Shown: positions 54,090 to 63,954, counted from the stretch's first letter. The stretch is 64,000 nt of DNA from Alteribacter keqinensis (GCF_003710255.1 NZ_RHIB01000001.1:744001-808000); one strand, 5' to 3'. A program made the numbers and translations. Notes: a model not told the origin generated them from the letters alone.

Positions 54090-55118
54090 ATGAAGAGTCA
54101 TGAAATCAGGCGTATGAAGCGTTTGTTAATTGCCGCCATTGTTTGTCTGCAATTTGTCGTTTTACTGCCTTCCATGGAAGCTCACGCATTTACAGATCAG
54201 GTGATCCAAAAAGGGGCGACAGGGGACGATGTAGTAGAGTTGCAGTCGAGACTTCAGTACATCGGTTTTTATCACGACACTATTGATGGTGTCTATGGGT
54301 GGGGTACATACTGGTCTGTTAAAAAGTATCAGGATGAATTCGGTTTGGAAGCAGACGGACTGGTAGGCCCGAAAATGAAGCAGATGTTAGAGAAGTCTAC
54401 AGAGTTTGATAAGGCCTTTGTCCACAGAATGCTTAACGAAGGCCGTCAGTTCACCCATTATGGAGGTATGCCTTTAGAGGACCAGAAAGGACCAAAGCCC
54501 GGAACCGGTCAGGGTCCGGCCCCTGGGAAACCGGCAGCACCTGGCAAACAGCAGCCTGGTGATGAGGGCAGACAGCAACAGGGAGCTCCTGAACAGGAAA
54601 CACCTGAAGCAGCGCCTGCACCTAGAGATCAGCCGGGTGCTCCTGAGGAAGAAACACCTGCAGAGCCGGCACCGGGAGATGCGGATATACCGGCTGAGGA
54701 AGAAGTACCTGAACAGGATAACGAAGCAGACATCCAAAAAGCCATTAATACGCCTGAAGGTTTCACAGATAATGACATTCAGATTATGGCACAGGCAGTC
54801 TACGGGGAAGCCCGCGGAGAGCCATATACAGGGCAGGTAGCTGTTGCTGCGGTAATTTTGAACCGTATTGAAAGTCCAACGTTCCCTAACAACCCATCAG
54901 GTGTTATTTTCGAACCAAGAGCTTTCACAGCAGTAGCTGACGGTCAGATTAATCTTGAACCGGATGAAACGGCAAGAAGAGCTGTTCTGGATGCCATTAA
55001 TGGACAGGACCCTTCCGGTAACGCAATGTATTACTTTAACCCGGACACAGCAACGTCAGGTTGGATCTGGTCTCGACCTCAAATAAAACGAATTGGTAAA
55101 CATATATTCTGTGAATAG
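54090..55118 (+). CDS. sleB: Spore cortex-lytic enzyme SleB
   Basis: 342-aa lytic transglycosylase that degrades cortex muramic-delta-lactam peptidoglycan during germination. A signal peptide spans about residues 1-33, and a peptidoglycan-binding domain 38-103 (QKGATGDDVVELQSRLQ in part). A Pro/Gln/Glu/Gly-rich linker of about 85 residues (127-212) follows, then the hydrolase_2 catalytic domain (about 228-342) with the catalytic glutamate in VYGEARGEP near 240. The linker is longer than in B. subtilis SleB (about 305 aa in all). ATG 54090 after AAAGGAGG. Confidence 0.94.
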   Translation: MKSHEIRRMKRLLIAAIVCLQFVVLLPSMEAHAFTDQVIQKGATGDDVVELQSRLQYIGFYHDTIDGVYGWGTYWSVKKYQDEFGLEADGLVGPKMKQMLEKSTEFDKAFVHRMLNEGRQFTHYGGMPLEDQKGPKPGTGQGPAPGKPAAPGKQQPGDEGRQQQGAPEQETPEAAPAPRDQPGAPEEETPAEPAPGDADIPAEEEVPEQDNEADIQKAINTPEGFTDNDIQIMAQAVYGEARGEPYTGQVAVAAVILNRIESPTFPNNPSGVIFEPRAFTAVADGQINLEPDETARRAVLDAINGQDPSGNAMYYFNPDTATSGWIWSRPQIKRIGKHIFCE

Positions 55119-55136
55119 TGAATGGAGGTGTAAGGA

Positions 55137-56486
55137 ATGATTCGTTCAATTATTATTGGAGTATTGGCAGTAGGAGTAATCGGGACCGGCTATTGGGGCT
55201 ACCTTGAACATCAGGAAAAAAATGCGATTCTTATTCAGTCTGAAAATAATTACCAAAGGGCTTTTCACGAACTCACATACAACCTTGATCATCTGCACGA
55301 TGAACTGGGCTCTACTCTGGCAATGAATTCAAGAGAGAGGCTTTCTCCTTCTCTGACAGATGTATGGAGAATAACATCTGAGGCGCAAAATGACCTCGGT
55401 CAGCTTCCTCTGGCGCTGATGCCATTCAGTAAAACGGAAGAGTTCCTGTATAAAATTGGTGACTTCTCCTACAAGAATGCAATAAGAGATCTTGAACAGG
55501 AGCCTCTGTCAGAAGATGAGTATGAGTCGTTAAAAGAACTGTATCACCAGTCAGGGGAGATACAAAATGAAATGAGAAAAGTCCAGAGCATGGTTCTTGA
55601 TGACCACCTTAAATGGATGGACGTAGAGATGGCGCTGGCATCACAGGATGGGCCTGGAGACAATGCGATTATAGACGGCTTCCAGGTCATCGACGAAAAA
55701 GCCGGTCAGTTCTCAGAAGCCTATACTGGTGACGAAGGAAACCGCCGTCAACAGGACGAAGAAATTGCAAAAGCGGTTGAAGACTTGGATGAAATAGACA
55801 AGCAAGAGGCAGTTAATATTGCAGGGGAGTTTCTCGAGCGGGAAGGAAAGCTGGAAGCTGATGTTGAGGAAACGGGAGATGGCCTTGCATACAAAGCTTA
55901 CAGCCTGACCATCGAGGACCCGGAAGATGGACACTACATTTACATGGATATTACAAAAAAAGGCGGGAAGCCTGTTTACCTTCTGGAAGACAGACAAGTT
56001 GAATCATCTGAAGTAAGCTTGTACGATGCTTCTGAGAAAGCTAAAAAATTCCTTGACAAGAACGGATTTGAAAACATGCAGCTCGTAGACAGTAAGCAGT
56101 ACGATAATGTTGGTGTATTTAAATTCGCTTATCTGGTTGAGGACATCCGGGTGTATACAGATGCAGCTGTAGTGGAAGTAGCCCTGGATAACAAAGACAT
56201 CATCGGATATGAGGGCTTTTCCTACATTGCCAATCACCATGACCGTAAGCCGATGGAAGCCGGACTAAGTGAAGAAGAGGCAAGGGAAAGTCTTAACCCT
56301 GCACTTGAAGTGATGGAGTATCATAAAGCCATCATCGAAAATGAACTTGAGGAAGAAGTTCTTTGCTATGAATTTTTCGGCGTCATTGATGATGATACCT
56401 ACCGTATTTTCATTAACGCCGACAATGGACGTGAAGAGAAGGTAGAGAAAATGGATCGGGCGGAACCCGTTTATAATTTCAGCTAA
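55137..56486 (+). CDS. ypeB: YpeB, SleB-stabilising germination protein
   Basis: 449-aa partner of SleB. One N-terminal membrane segment (residues 3-22) is followed by an N-terminal helical domain and C-terminal PepSY-type repeats (segments such as SEKAKKFLDKNGF and EEARESLN). The pair SleB-YpeB is mutually stabilising in spores. Begins 18 nt after sleB with AATGGAGG. Acidic residues are frequent. Length matches the family (about 450 aa). Confidence 0.94.
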   Translation: MIRSIIIGVLAVGVIGTGYWGYLEHQEKNAILIQSENNYQRAFHELTYNLDHLHDELGSTLAMNSRERLSPSLTDVWRITSEAQNDLGQLPLALMPFSKTEEFLYKIGDFSYKNAIRDLEQEPLSEDEYESLKELYHQSGEIQNEMRKVQSMVLDDHLKWMDVEMALASQDGPGDNAIIDGFQVIDEKAGQFSEAYTGDEGNRRQQDEEIAKAVEDLDEIDKQEAVNIAGEFLEREGKLEADVEETGDGLAYKAYSLTIEDPEDGHYIYMDITKKGGKPVYLLEDRQVESSEVSLYDASEKAKKFLDKNGFENMQLVDSKQYDNVGVFKFAYLVEDIRVYTDAAVVEVALDNKDIIGYEGFSYIANHHDRKPMEAGLSEEEARESLNPALEVMEYHKAIIENELEEEVLCYEFFGVIDDDTYRIFINADNGREEKVEKMDRAEPVYNFS

Positions 56487-56554
56487 ACACAGTTCTGCTG
56501 TAAGGTGAAGTTTACAGGATTTAAAATAAGCTGTCAGATCCTGTTCACAGCTTA

Positions 56555-56606
56555 GGGGCTGACTCCGGAGGTGCAAACGCCTTTCTGCCGGAGCCAGCCC
56601 TTTTTA
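56555..56606 (+). terminator. Terminator of sleB-ypeB
   Basis: GGGCTGACTCCGG and CCGGAGCCAGCCC pair with one mismatch around an 18-nt loop containing an inner AGG/CCT pair, followed by five T. Confidence 0.86.
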
Positions 56607-56715
56607 TTGTCGGATGTATAATGAAATTTGTTAAAAAAGAAGGAAAAAAGTCACCGGCCTCGAACGTGTAACAAGAGATCAGTAAAAGAAATACATGTTG
56701 AGGAAGTGGGCAGGC

Positions 56716-57357
56716 TTGATTTCAGTTGGTGATACTATTTATCTTGAAATAAATAATGGAGCGGACAGAAAGAGAAGGTACCGCAGTAAAGTAACCGATT
56801 TTAACGATACAACAATCTATATTCAGGATATTCCTGAAGGATCTGTCCTCCTGGATGGAATCCTGATGAAAGCGTGGTTCCTTGGAAAGGATGAAGCGAT
56901 TTACCTGTTTGAAACAGCAGTGACCGGTAAAATGAAAAGTAATGCGCCAGTAATTGCGCTGAGTAAACCTGATTCAAAAAAAATGATCAGAATACAACGG
57001 AGGCAGTATGTCAGGGTGGAAGCTTTCCTTGATGTTGCTGTCTACCCGTATAAGACTGACTTTACACCGTTTACCACGATCTCTTCGGATATCAGTGGAG
57101 GGGGGCTGAAGATCGAGCTTCCTGAAGACCATGAACTGGTATCTGGAAATGAAGTACTTCTATATCTGCCTCTTTGTTTTCAGCAGGGTGAAACTGAATA
57201 CTGTGAAGTTACTGCTGAAGTGCTCAGAATCAGCAGAGGAGCTGTAATCAAAGCGTCTCTTTCATTTAAAAAAATAAAGGAAAAAGACCGTCAGAAGCTG
57301 ATTCGGTTCTGCTATGAAAAGCAAGTGGCAATGAGGCATAAAGAGAAGTCTTTTTAA
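56716..57357 (+). CDS. PilZ-domain c-di-GMP receptor (DgrA/YpfA-like)
   Basis: 213-aa protein with an N-terminal YcgR-like domain (residues 1-95) and a C-terminal PilZ domain. The c-di-GMP ligands are visible as RRQYVR (R-x3-R near residue 95) and DISGGG (D-x-S-x2-G near 127). In B. subtilis the homologue DgrA (YpfA) inhibits motility when bound to c-di-GMP. TTG 56716 is preferred because TTGAGGAAG lies about 10 nt before it; ATG 56695 has no ribosome-binding site. Position after ypeB matches B. subtilis. Confidence 0.86.
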   Translation: MISVGDTIYLEINNGADRKRRYRSKVTDFNDTTIYIQDIPEGSVLLDGILMKAWFLGKDEAIYLFETAVTGKMKSNAPVIALSKPDSKKMIRIQRRQYVRVEAFLDVAVYPYKTDFTPFTTISSDISGGGLKIELPEDHELVSGNEVLLYLPLCFQQGETEYCEVTAEVLRISRGAVIKASLSFKKIKEKDRQKLIRFCYEKQVAMRHKEKSF

Positions 57358-57468
57358 AGTAAAAGGTCTTAAAAAATAGACCTTCTGTAATAAAATATGA
57401 TAATATAGACGAAAGAATTAGAATTCAATGAACGAACCAATCGTTTTGAAAGAGGTAGGAATATCAAC

Positions 57469-58152
57469 ATGAAACAACCGATTAATATTTCAATTGACGG
57501 ACCAGCTGGTGCAGGTAAAAGTACTGTGGCCAGACAAGTGGCAGATGCGTTATCTTTTACCTATATAGATACCGGTGCTATGTACCGGGCCCTGACATAT
57601 GAAGCGCTGAAGCATCACGTTGATGTACATAATGAAGCCCGTGTCATGTCCCTCCTCAAAGATATGGAGATCACCCTGGAAAATGAGGGTATGACAAGCC
57701 GTGTATATGTTAACGAAGAAGATGTTACTGACGCTGTCCGGTTAAATGAAGTAACGAATAACGTATCATTTATCGCCAAACACGAAAAAATCCGTATTGA
57801 GATGGTGAAAAAACAACAGGAAATGGCAGAATCCAAACGTACTGTCATGGATGGCCGTGATATTGGAACTGCTGTACTCCCTGATGCTGAAGTAAAGGTA
57901 TTTCTCACAGCATCAGTTGAAGAAAGAGCAAGACGCAGGCATCAGGAGCATCTGGATAAAGGTATTCCATCTGATCTTTCTGTACTAATTGAAGAGATTG
58001 CAAGAAGGGATAAAATTGACTCTGAACGGGAGTTTGCCCCTTTGAAGAAAGCACATGACGCTGTAGAAGTTGATTCCACCTCCATGAGTATCGAAGAAGT
58101 GATACAGACGATTTTGCAGCTTGTCAGGGAAAGGACGAATGGCAGTGAATAA
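57469..58152 (+). CDS. cmk: Cytidylate kinase
   Basis: 227-aa (d)CMP kinase. P-loop DGPAGAGKST near residue 9, TGAMYRALTY near 35, MDGRDIGTAVLPDA near 127 and the RRHQEHLDKG lid segment near 153. GAAAGAGG precedes the ATG. Overlaps plsC by 14 nt and forms the conserved cmk-plsC-ypfD cluster. Confidence 0.96.
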   Translation: MKQPINISIDGPAGAGKSTVARQVADALSFTYIDTGAMYRALTYEALKHHVDVHNEARVMSLLKDMEITLENEGMTSRVYVNEEDVTDAVRLNEVTNNVSFIAKHEKIRIEMVKKQQEMAESKRTVMDGRDIGTAVLPDAEVKVFLTASVEERARRRHQEHLDKGIPSDLSVLIEEIARRDKIDSEREFAPLKKAHDAVEVDSTSMSIEEVIQTILQLVRERTNGSE

Positions 58153-58744
58153 GTCAGTATACCGCCTGGGCAAGTTTATATGCAGAACGTTTTTCAGACT
58201 TTTCTTCAGGGTCAGAGTAGTAGGGCGGGAAAACCTCCCTTCAAATGGCGGAATCCTGTTGTGCAGCAATCATATTCATTATCTTGATCCTCCTTTTTTA
58301 GGCGCTTTTTTGAAACGGGACACCCGGTATATGGCTAAATCAGAATTATTTTCCAAACCCATTCTAAAAGGTCTGCTGCCGAAGCTCGGGGCTTTTCCTA
58401 TCCGCAGGGGAATGAGTGACAGGCAGGCTCTGCGAAAAGGGCTTTCACTCCTTAAAGAAGGAGAAATGATCGGTGTTTTCCCCGAAGGAACCAGAAGTAA
58501 GACGGGGAAATTAGGAAAAGGACTTGCGGGAGTCGGTTTTTTTGCTCTCAGATCAGATGCCTATGTCGTTCCAAGTGCCATTACCGGATCGTACAAACCT
58601 TTTTCCAGGCTGACAATCATATATGGTGAACCTGTGGATATGCAGACACTGAGAGAAAACAAAGCTTCAGCGGAAGAAGCTACAGAAGCTATTATGAAAT
58701 CCATCGGAGATCTGCTGATAAAACACGAATCAAAAAAAGGTTAG
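58139..58744 (+). CDS. plsC: 1-acyl-sn-glycerol-3-phosphate acyltransferase
   Basis: 201-aa acyltransferase of phospholipid synthesis. The catalytic H-x4-D motif is in CSNHIHYLDPP near residue 38, the substrate-binding FPEGTRS near 109, and a hydrophobic segment near 10-30. ATG 58139 after AAAGGACG lies inside cmk. Length is typical of small Bacillus PlsC proteins. Confidence 0.93.
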   Translation: MAVNKSVYRLGKFICRTFFRLFFRVRVVGRENLPSNGGILLCSNHIHYLDPPFLGAFLKRDTRYMAKSELFSKPILKGLLPKLGAFPIRRGMSDRQALRKGLSLLKEGEMIGVFPEGTRSKTGKLGKGLAGVGFFALRSDAYVVPSAITGSYKPFSRLTIIYGEPVDMQTLRENKASAEEATEAIMKSIGDLLIKHESKKG

Positions 58745-58823
58745 AACTTCCGCCCAACGCGGAAGATTAAGATAAAACAGTTTCAACGTTCCCGTTTTTC
58801 GGGGGATTAGGGAGGTAGTGTCA

Positions 58824-59978
58824 ATGTCAGAAGAAATGAACAATGAAATGGCGGAAGTGAAGTCATTTTCCGTCGGGGAAATCGTTACCGGAACGGTAAC
58901 CAAAGTTGAAGAAAAACAAGCGTATGTTAACGTCGGATATAAAACGGACGGCGTGGTTCCTATCAGTGAACTTTCGAGCCTGCATGTTGAAAAAGTAAGC
59001 GACGTGCTGTCAGAGGGAGACGAAATCCAGCTTAAGGTAACAAAAGCTTCAGACGATGAGCTCGTTTTATCAAAGCGTGCTGTAGCTGCTGAAAAAGCAT
59101 GGGAAGACATGGAAGAGAAACTTCAGAACGGAGATACGTTCAACGCTGAAGTGGCAGATGTTGTTAAAGGAGGCCTCGTTGTTGACGTCGGTGTCCGCGG
59201 ATTTATTCCGGCATCCCTCGTAGAGCGTCATTACGTTGAGGACTTCTCGGATTATAAGGGCAAATCTCTTCGCCTGAAGGTCGTTGAGATGGACCGTGAA
59301 AAGAATAAACTTATTTTGTCTCAAAGAGCTGTTCTAGACGCAGAAGCGCAAAATCGTAAGCGTTCCACACTGGAAAATATTCATGAAGGAGACGTCATTG
59401 AAGGAACGGTCCAGCGATTAACTGACTTCGGTGCTTTCGTGGATATCGGCGGCGTTGACGGCCTTGTTCATATTTCCCAGATGGCTCACCATCACGTGGA
59501 CACACCTTCTGAAGTTGTCAGTGAAGGGGACCAGATTAAAGTTAAAGTTCTTGGAGTGGATCCGGATAACGAGCGTATTTCCTTATCCATTAAAGAAACG
59601 CTTCCGGGGCCATGGGAACAGATTGAAGGTAAAGTAAAGTCAGGGGACGTAGTAACCGGGACTGTTAAACGACTGGTTTCCTTTGGTGCATTTATTGAAA
59701 TAGCACCGGGGGTTGAAGGCCTTGTTCACATTTCCCAGATTGCGAACCGTCACATAGGGACTCCTGGTGAAGTACTTGAAGAAGGACAGGAAGTCCAGGC
59801 GAAAGTACTTGACGTAAACATTAACGATAAGCGCATTTCACTCAGCATCCGCTCACTGGAAGAGGAAGCTGAAGTTAAGCAGAACAAAAAGGTGGAAAAG
59901 GAATATCAGAAAGAAGATGATTCCTCAGGCTTTTCTCTTGGTGATATGATTGGAGATCAATTAAAGAAATACAAATAA
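58824..59978 (+). CDS. ypfD: Ribosomal protein S1 homologue (YpfD)
   Basis: 384-aa protein with four S1 RNA-binding domains at about residues 15-85, 100-170, 188-258 and 273-343. Repeats of the type GDVVTGTVKRL and GAFVDIGGVDGLVHIS (in part) are plain. Gram-positive S1 homologues are shorter than the six-domain proteobacterial protein; its exact role in translation or RNA binding is less defined. ATG 58824 after GGGAGGTAG; GTG 58818 lies within the site. Confidence 0.93.
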   Translation: MSEEMNNEMAEVKSFSVGEIVTGTVTKVEEKQAYVNVGYKTDGVVPISELSSLHVEKVSDVLSEGDEIQLKVTKASDDELVLSKRAVAAEKAWEDMEEKLQNGDTFNAEVADVVKGGLVVDVGVRGFIPASLVERHYVEDFSDYKGKSLRLKVVEMDREKNKLILSQRAVLDAEAQNRKRSTLENIHEGDVIEGTVQRLTDFGAFVDIGGVDGLVHISQMAHHHVDTPSEVVSEGDQIKVKVLGVDPDNERISLSIKETLPGPWEQIEGKVKSGDVVTGTVKRLVSFGAFIEIAPGVEGLVHISQIANRHIGTPGEVLEEGQEVQAKVLDVNINDKRISLSIRSLEEEAEVKQNKKVEKEYQKEDDSSGFSLGDMIGDQLKKYK

Positions 59979-60001
59979 TGACTGATTGAAGGTGACGTTG
60001 G

Positions 60002-61051
60002 ATGAGCAGAGCGAAAAGAAAAGCAGATCATCTCAGAGGTGCACTGCAATCCGGACAGGCGGGAGAATCGGGCTTTGACGATATAACTTTTGTACACCAA
60101 AGCCTCCCGGATGTAAACACGTCCTCCATCCAACTTGAAACAGAAATCGGCGAACTGACTATCAGTTCGCCGATTTTTATCAATGCGATGACTGGTGGAG
60201 GCGGAAAAGCCACAGAAGTAATTAATTCTTCCCTTGCTGAAGCAGCAAGGGAACTTAACATTCCAATTGCGGTCGGCTCTCAAATGTCTGCTTTAAAAGA
60301 CCCGGAGGAGCGCCGTACATATGAAACAGTCAGAAAAAACAATCCGGACGGTATTGTTATTGGAAATGTCGGCAGTGAAGCTTCAGTGGACCAAGCTCAG
60401 TCGTGTGTGGATATGCTTGAGGCAGATGCATTACAAATTCACCTGAATGTCATTCAGGAACTGGTCATGCCGGAGGGGGACAGAAATTTTGAAGGCGCAC
60501 TCTCCCGTATAGAAACAATCTGTAAAGAAGTATCCGTTCCCGTTATTGTAAAAGAAGTGGGTTTTGGTACAAGCATGGAATCAGCAAGAAAGTTATCCGA
60601 CGCAGGGGTATCGGTCATTGACGCAGGTGGTTTTGGCGGTACGAACTTTTCAATGATTGAGAACCAGCGAAGGAAAAAGGATATGTCATTTTTCAATGAG
60701 TGGGGTATTAAAACAGCGGCCTCTATAGCTGAAGTAAAATATGCATGCCCTGAAATCCCGGTGCTTTCATCAGGAGGCATTCGGACAGCTATGGATATAG
60801 CAAAATCCCTTGCCCTTGGAGCGAGTGCATGTGGAATGGCCGGGCGCATCCTTAAGTGGGTAAAAGACGGAGGGACGCAGGAGGTGTTAGATCAGGTAAT
60901 CCTTCTCCAGGAAGAACTAAGATGGATTATGACTGCTCTTGGAATCAATAACGTACATTCGTTTCAAAAAGTACCTTTTGTCATTTCGGGAGAGACCCAC
61001 CACTGGCTTAAAGAACGGGGGATTGACACGAAACATTTCAGCATCCGTTGA
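60002..61051 (+). CDS. fni: Isopentenyl-diphosphate delta-isomerase, type 2 (FMN-dependent)
   Basis: 349-aa type-II IPP isomerase that interconverts IPP and DMAPP with FMN and NADPH. Characteristic segments: [11 protein letters not shown] at the N-terminus, FINAMTGGG near residue 58, [10 protein letters not shown] near 181, and [14 protein letters not shown] (in part) near 203. GAAGGTGACG precedes the ATG. It follows ypfD as in B. subtilis (ypgA). Cytoplasmic isoprenoid supply for quinones and lipid carriers. Confidence 0.95.
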   Translation: MSRAKRKADHLRGALQSGQAGESGFDDITFVHQSLPDVNTSSIQLETEIGELTISSPIFINAMTGGGGKATEVINSSLAEAARELNIPIAVGSQMSALKDPEERRTYETVRKNNPDGIVIGNVGSEASVDQAQSCVDMLEADALQIHLNVIQELVMPEGDRNFEGALSRIETICKEVSVPVIVKEVGFGTSMESARKLSDAGVSVIDAGGFGGTNFSMIENQRRKKDMSFFNEWGIKTAASIAEVKYACPEIPVLSSGGIRTAMDIAKSLALGASACGMAGRILKWVKDGGTQEVLDQVILLQEELRWIMTALGINNVHSFQKVPFVISGETHHWLKERGIDTKHFSIR

Positions 61052-61062
61052 AACACATTTTT

Positions 61063-61305
61063 AAAGAGGCCGGGACATAAAGAAAGTGTTTAGCTGATAA
61101 TCCGAACAATGCACGAACGTAGCGGATGAAATATACGCAGACTCCTGCGGGATATAAAGCAAAGGTGAGACCCCGCAGTGCGTAGTACGCGGAGGGTAAC
61201 CCGCTTCCCGCGGAAAGCGAAGTATATTTCAGGAGCGATTTATTTGCACCGCATATTATATGTTCGCGTTCTCGTTGACTAAAACACTTATGTCCCAGCC
61301 TCTTT
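61063..61305 (+). repeat. Intact intergenic repeat, family A, with terminal inverted repeats
   Basis: A 243-bp element bounded by AAAGAGGCCGGGACATAA on the left and TTATGTCCCAGCCTCTTT on the right, complementary at 17 of 18 positions. It holds internal GC-rich blocks (ACTCCTGCGGG, CCCCGCAGTGCG, CCCGCGGAAAGCG). Part of it recurs at 10292-10332 with two mismatches in 41. It lies between fni and ypzI and can end transcripts from either side. No transposase; a non-coding structured repeat or miniature element. Confidence 0.8.
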
Positions 61306-61306
61306 C

Positions 61307-61444
61307 TTATCGCTCTCTCTGTCTTTTGTTTGCGCTCTGAGCATTTTCAAGCCCTGCTGCTCCATCATAGTGTAGGGACTGATCACGGTCAGACTCTGTT
61401 CTTTTTGACTGTTTTAGTTTCTTCTCCTGTCTGTCTTTACCCAA
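61307..61444 (-). CDS. ypzI: YpzI-family small protein
   Basis: 45-aa lysine/arginine-rich small protein reading MGKDRQEKKLKQSKRTES (in part) and SDRDQSLHYDGAAGLE, which matches the YpzI family of Bacilli from memory. TTG 61444 is preceded by AAAGGAGGTG. Situated in the fni-yphA interval on the minus strand, the same place as ypzI in B. subtilis. Function unknown. Its stop codon is 1 nt from the repeat at 61063-61305. Confidence 0.8.
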   Translation of the reverse strand: MGKDRQEKKLKQSKRTESDRDQSLHYDGAAGLENAQSANKRQRER

Positions 61445-61524
61445 GGAAAACACCTCCTTTTTTCATCCAGCGTATATTTTCCCCCTTTATCTGACGATTA
61501 TGTAAATAAAGGAGGTGTGTTTTT

Positions 61525-62157
61525 GTGGATGGTTTTTGGTTTTTATGGTCTGCCTGGCTTACGGTACTGTATATTTCTTTTTTTTCGGACTCAAAACGTT
61601 CTTCTTTCCTATATGTATCCCTGGCATTATCAGTGATTATTTGTTCCGGGATAGTTGTGCCTGCACCCGGCGCAGCTGTCGGATGTTCAGCTGTTATATT
61701 ACTGTTTACCGGGTACCTGCTTTTAACGCATCAGGCGAAAACGGATGTTTTCAGAACATTGTTTCTCAGCCTTTGTACAGCACTTTTATACGGGTGGCTT
61801 GAGTTTGTTTATTTTTATGAACCTGTATGGATGCTTTTTTCCCACAAAACAACCTCTGTTGTCCTTATGTCCACTTTGCTTATTTTGACGGGAAAATCTT
61901 TACGTCTGCGTGCTTCCGCATTATTTACCGGCTTCTTCCAGGGTCAGGTGGGATTTTGGTTTTATACGATTCTCACTGTAAGGCCCGGGGGAGGAATATA
62001 TACAGTAGGGGGGATGGACCGCCTTGATATCCTGGGTCTTTGTTTTCTTTCCGCAGCTGGATTCTCTGCGTTTGAATGGGCAGCAGCACGCATAAGGGAG
62101 AGGGTGCTGAGCCAGGCAGGTCTCCCTTCTGTTGCAGGGAAAAAAGTCAACGCATAA
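61525..62157 (+). CDS. yphA: YphA-like membrane protein
   Basis: 210-aa polytopic membrane protein with about six spans and a basic tail (RIRERVLSQAG near 190). The position between fni and der and the topology match B. subtilis YphA. GTG 61525 follows AAAGGAGGTG. A conserved-looking VGFWFYTILTVRPGGGIYTV segment (in part) is near residue 142. Function unknown. The minus-strand gene ypzI begins 81 nt upstream, with no repeat between. Confidence 0.78.
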   Translation: MDGFWFLWSAWLTVLYISFFSDSKRSSFLYVSLALSVIICSGIVVPAPGAAVGCSAVILLFTGYLLLTHQAKTDVFRTLFLSLCTALLYGWLEFVYFYEPVWMLFSHKTTSVVLMSTLLILTGKSLRLRASALFTGFFQGQVGFWFYTILTVRPGGGIYTVGGMDRLDILGLCFLSAAGFSAFEWAAARIRERVLSQAGLPSVAGKKVNA

Positions 62158-62229
62158 CCCCCGGGAAATCGTTAAGCAAGGTTTGTTAAGGCAGGATTCT
62201 TTTGATATAATGAGTTAGTTCATTCCAGC

Positions 62230-62265
62230 TGGCCCTTTCCAATGACAAGGAAGGGTTTTCTTTTT
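62230..62265 (+). terminator. Terminator after yphA
   Basis: GGCCCTTTCC and GGAAGGGTT pair with a G-U pair around an 8-nt loop, followed by TTTCTTTTT. Confidence 0.6.
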
Positions 62266-62314
62266 GACATTTCAAACTATAACAACGACATTTTTTAAGA
62301 AAACACGTTTTAAA

Positions 62315-62443
62315 GGCTGTTTTCGCAAAGATTGCTGTCAGTCTTCACTCAGAAAGCCGAAGTGACCGAGGTATGGGCCGGGCAGGCTGGCCGTCACCTC
62401 TCCATAGGTGAAAGTGATTAAGCAGCAATAATACGAAAACAGC
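62315..62443. repeat. Intergenic element with terminal inverted repeats (family D)
   Basis: The left end GGCTGTTTTCG and inner ATTGCTG are matched on the right by CAGCAAT and CGAAAACAGC, giving two nested inverted pairs around a 100-nt core. The core has GC-rich stretches (GGGCCGGGCAGGCTGG) and no open frame. It fills the gap before der. One copy only in this window. Confidence 0.6.
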
Positions 62444-62506
62444 GTAATTAAATGATTACTTTTACCTGATACTTAAAGAATGAAGTAGAGAAAGCGAGGG
62501 GCTTTT

Positions 62507-63823
62507 ATGCCTAAACCGGTAGTTGCTATTGTAGGACGTCCAAATGTAGGGAAATCCACAATTTTTAATCGAATAGTAGGAGAACGTATTGCGATTGTAG
62601 AAGATAAACCAGGAGTTACCCGTGACCGGATATATGGGAACGGAGAATGGCTGAACCATGAATTTCACCTGATCGACACAGGCGGGATCGAAATGACTGA
62701 CGAACCGCTTCTTACCCAGATGCGTTATCAGGCGGAACTGGCAATAGAAGAGGCCGATGTTATTATCTTTGTTGTAAACGGACGTGATGGGATTACAGGA
62801 GCTGACGAAGAAGTATCCCAGCTTCTGTTCCGCTCGAAAAAGCCGATAGTCCTTGGTGTTAACAAAATGGACGATCCGACACTCCATGAAAAGATGTATG
62901 AATTTTACAGCCTGGGAATAGGTGATCCTGTTGCTATATCCGGATCTCACGGTCTTGGACTTGGAGATCTGCTTGATGAAGTAACCGGCAGGTTTGGGAA
63001 TATTGCAGAAGATGATTATGATGATGATACGGTCAGAATCAGCTTAATCGGACGTCCGAACGTCGGGAAGAGTTCTCTTGTTAATGCTATGCTTGGTGAA
63101 GAGCGGGTTATTGTAAGTGACATTCCAGGAACTACGAGAGATGCGATCGATACTCCCTTTGAAAGAGACGGTAAAGATTATGTAATTATTGATACTGCTG
63201 GAATGCGTAAAAAGGGAAAAGTGTATGAGACCACTGAAAAATACAGTGTAATCAGGGCGATGAGAGCGATAGAGAGATCTGACGTTGTTTTGATGGTTAT
63301 AAATGCGGAAGAAGGCCTTATTGAACAGGACAAGCGTATCGCAGGCTATGCTCATGAAGAGGGGCGTGCTGTTATCATCGTCGTCAACAAATGGGATGTA
63401 CTTGAAAAAGACGATAAGACTATGAGGGACTTTGAACAAAAGATCAGAGATGAGTTTTTGTTTATGGACTATGCTCCTATTTTGTTTGTATCTGCAAAAA
63501 CAAAACAAAGACTTCATAAGGTGCTTCCCCTTGTTGAAGAAGTGAGCGAGTCTCACAATCAGCGCGTTCCTACCAATGTATTGAATGACCTGATTGTCGA
63601 TGCAGTTACAATGAACCCGACTCCGACGGATCACGGTGGAAGAAGACTTAGAATCAATTATGCCACCCAGGTAGCTGTTGCACCTCCGACATTTGTTCTG
63701 TTTGTCAATGACCCTGAGCTTCTCCACTTCTCCTACCGGCGCTATCTGGAGAATAAAATCCGGGACACATTTGATTTCATGGGCACCCCTATCCGAATTT
63801 ATGCAAGAAAGAAAAATGATTAA
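62507..63823 (+). CDS. der: Ribosome-associated GTPase Der (EngA)
   Basis: 438-aa GTPase with two tandem G domains and a KH-like domain. P-loops GRPNVGKST near residue 9 and GRPNVGKSS near 183; G3 DTAGM near 231, and NKMD near 118 and NKWD near 292. Essential for 50S subunit assembly in the family. AGCGAGGGG precedes the ATG. It is complete; the next expected gene in B. subtilis, gpsA, lies beyond the window end. Confidence 0.97.
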   Translation: MPKPVVAIVGRPNVGKSTIFNRIVGERIAIVEDKPGVTRDRIYGNGEWLNHEFHLIDTGGIEMTDEPLLTQMRYQAELAIEEADVIIFVVNGRDGITGADEEVSQLLFRSKKPIVLGVNKMDDPTLHEKMYEFYSLGIGDPVAISGSHGLGLGDLLDEVTGRFGNIAEDDYDDDTVRISLIGRPNVGKSSLVNAMLGEERVIVSDIPGTTRDAIDTPFERDGKDYVIIDTAGMRKKGKVYETTEKYSVIRAMRAIERSDVVLMVINAEEGLIEQDKRIAGYAHEEGRAVIIVVNKWDVLEKDDKTMRDFEQKIRDEFLFMDYAPILFVSAKTKQRLHKVLPLVEEVSESHNQRVPTNVLNDLIVDAVTMNPTPTDHGGRRLRINYATQVAVAPPTFVLFVNDPELLHFSYRRYLENKIRDTFDFMGTPIRIYARKKND

Positions 63824-63954
63824 CATCAGCCTGATTTAATGCTGACCTTCATCTGCTCTTAATGTGAACTGAATTATACTGGGCTGTGTATAGACAGGCC
63901 TCCGGAATGCTTCCCAGGGAACAGATAATAACATAAGCGTAATTCCTTAACCGG

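Noticed and set aside
63044-63826. 260-codon minus-strand open frame opposite der
   Set aside because: It lies fully antisense to the well-conserved GTPase der and shows no protein-like features.
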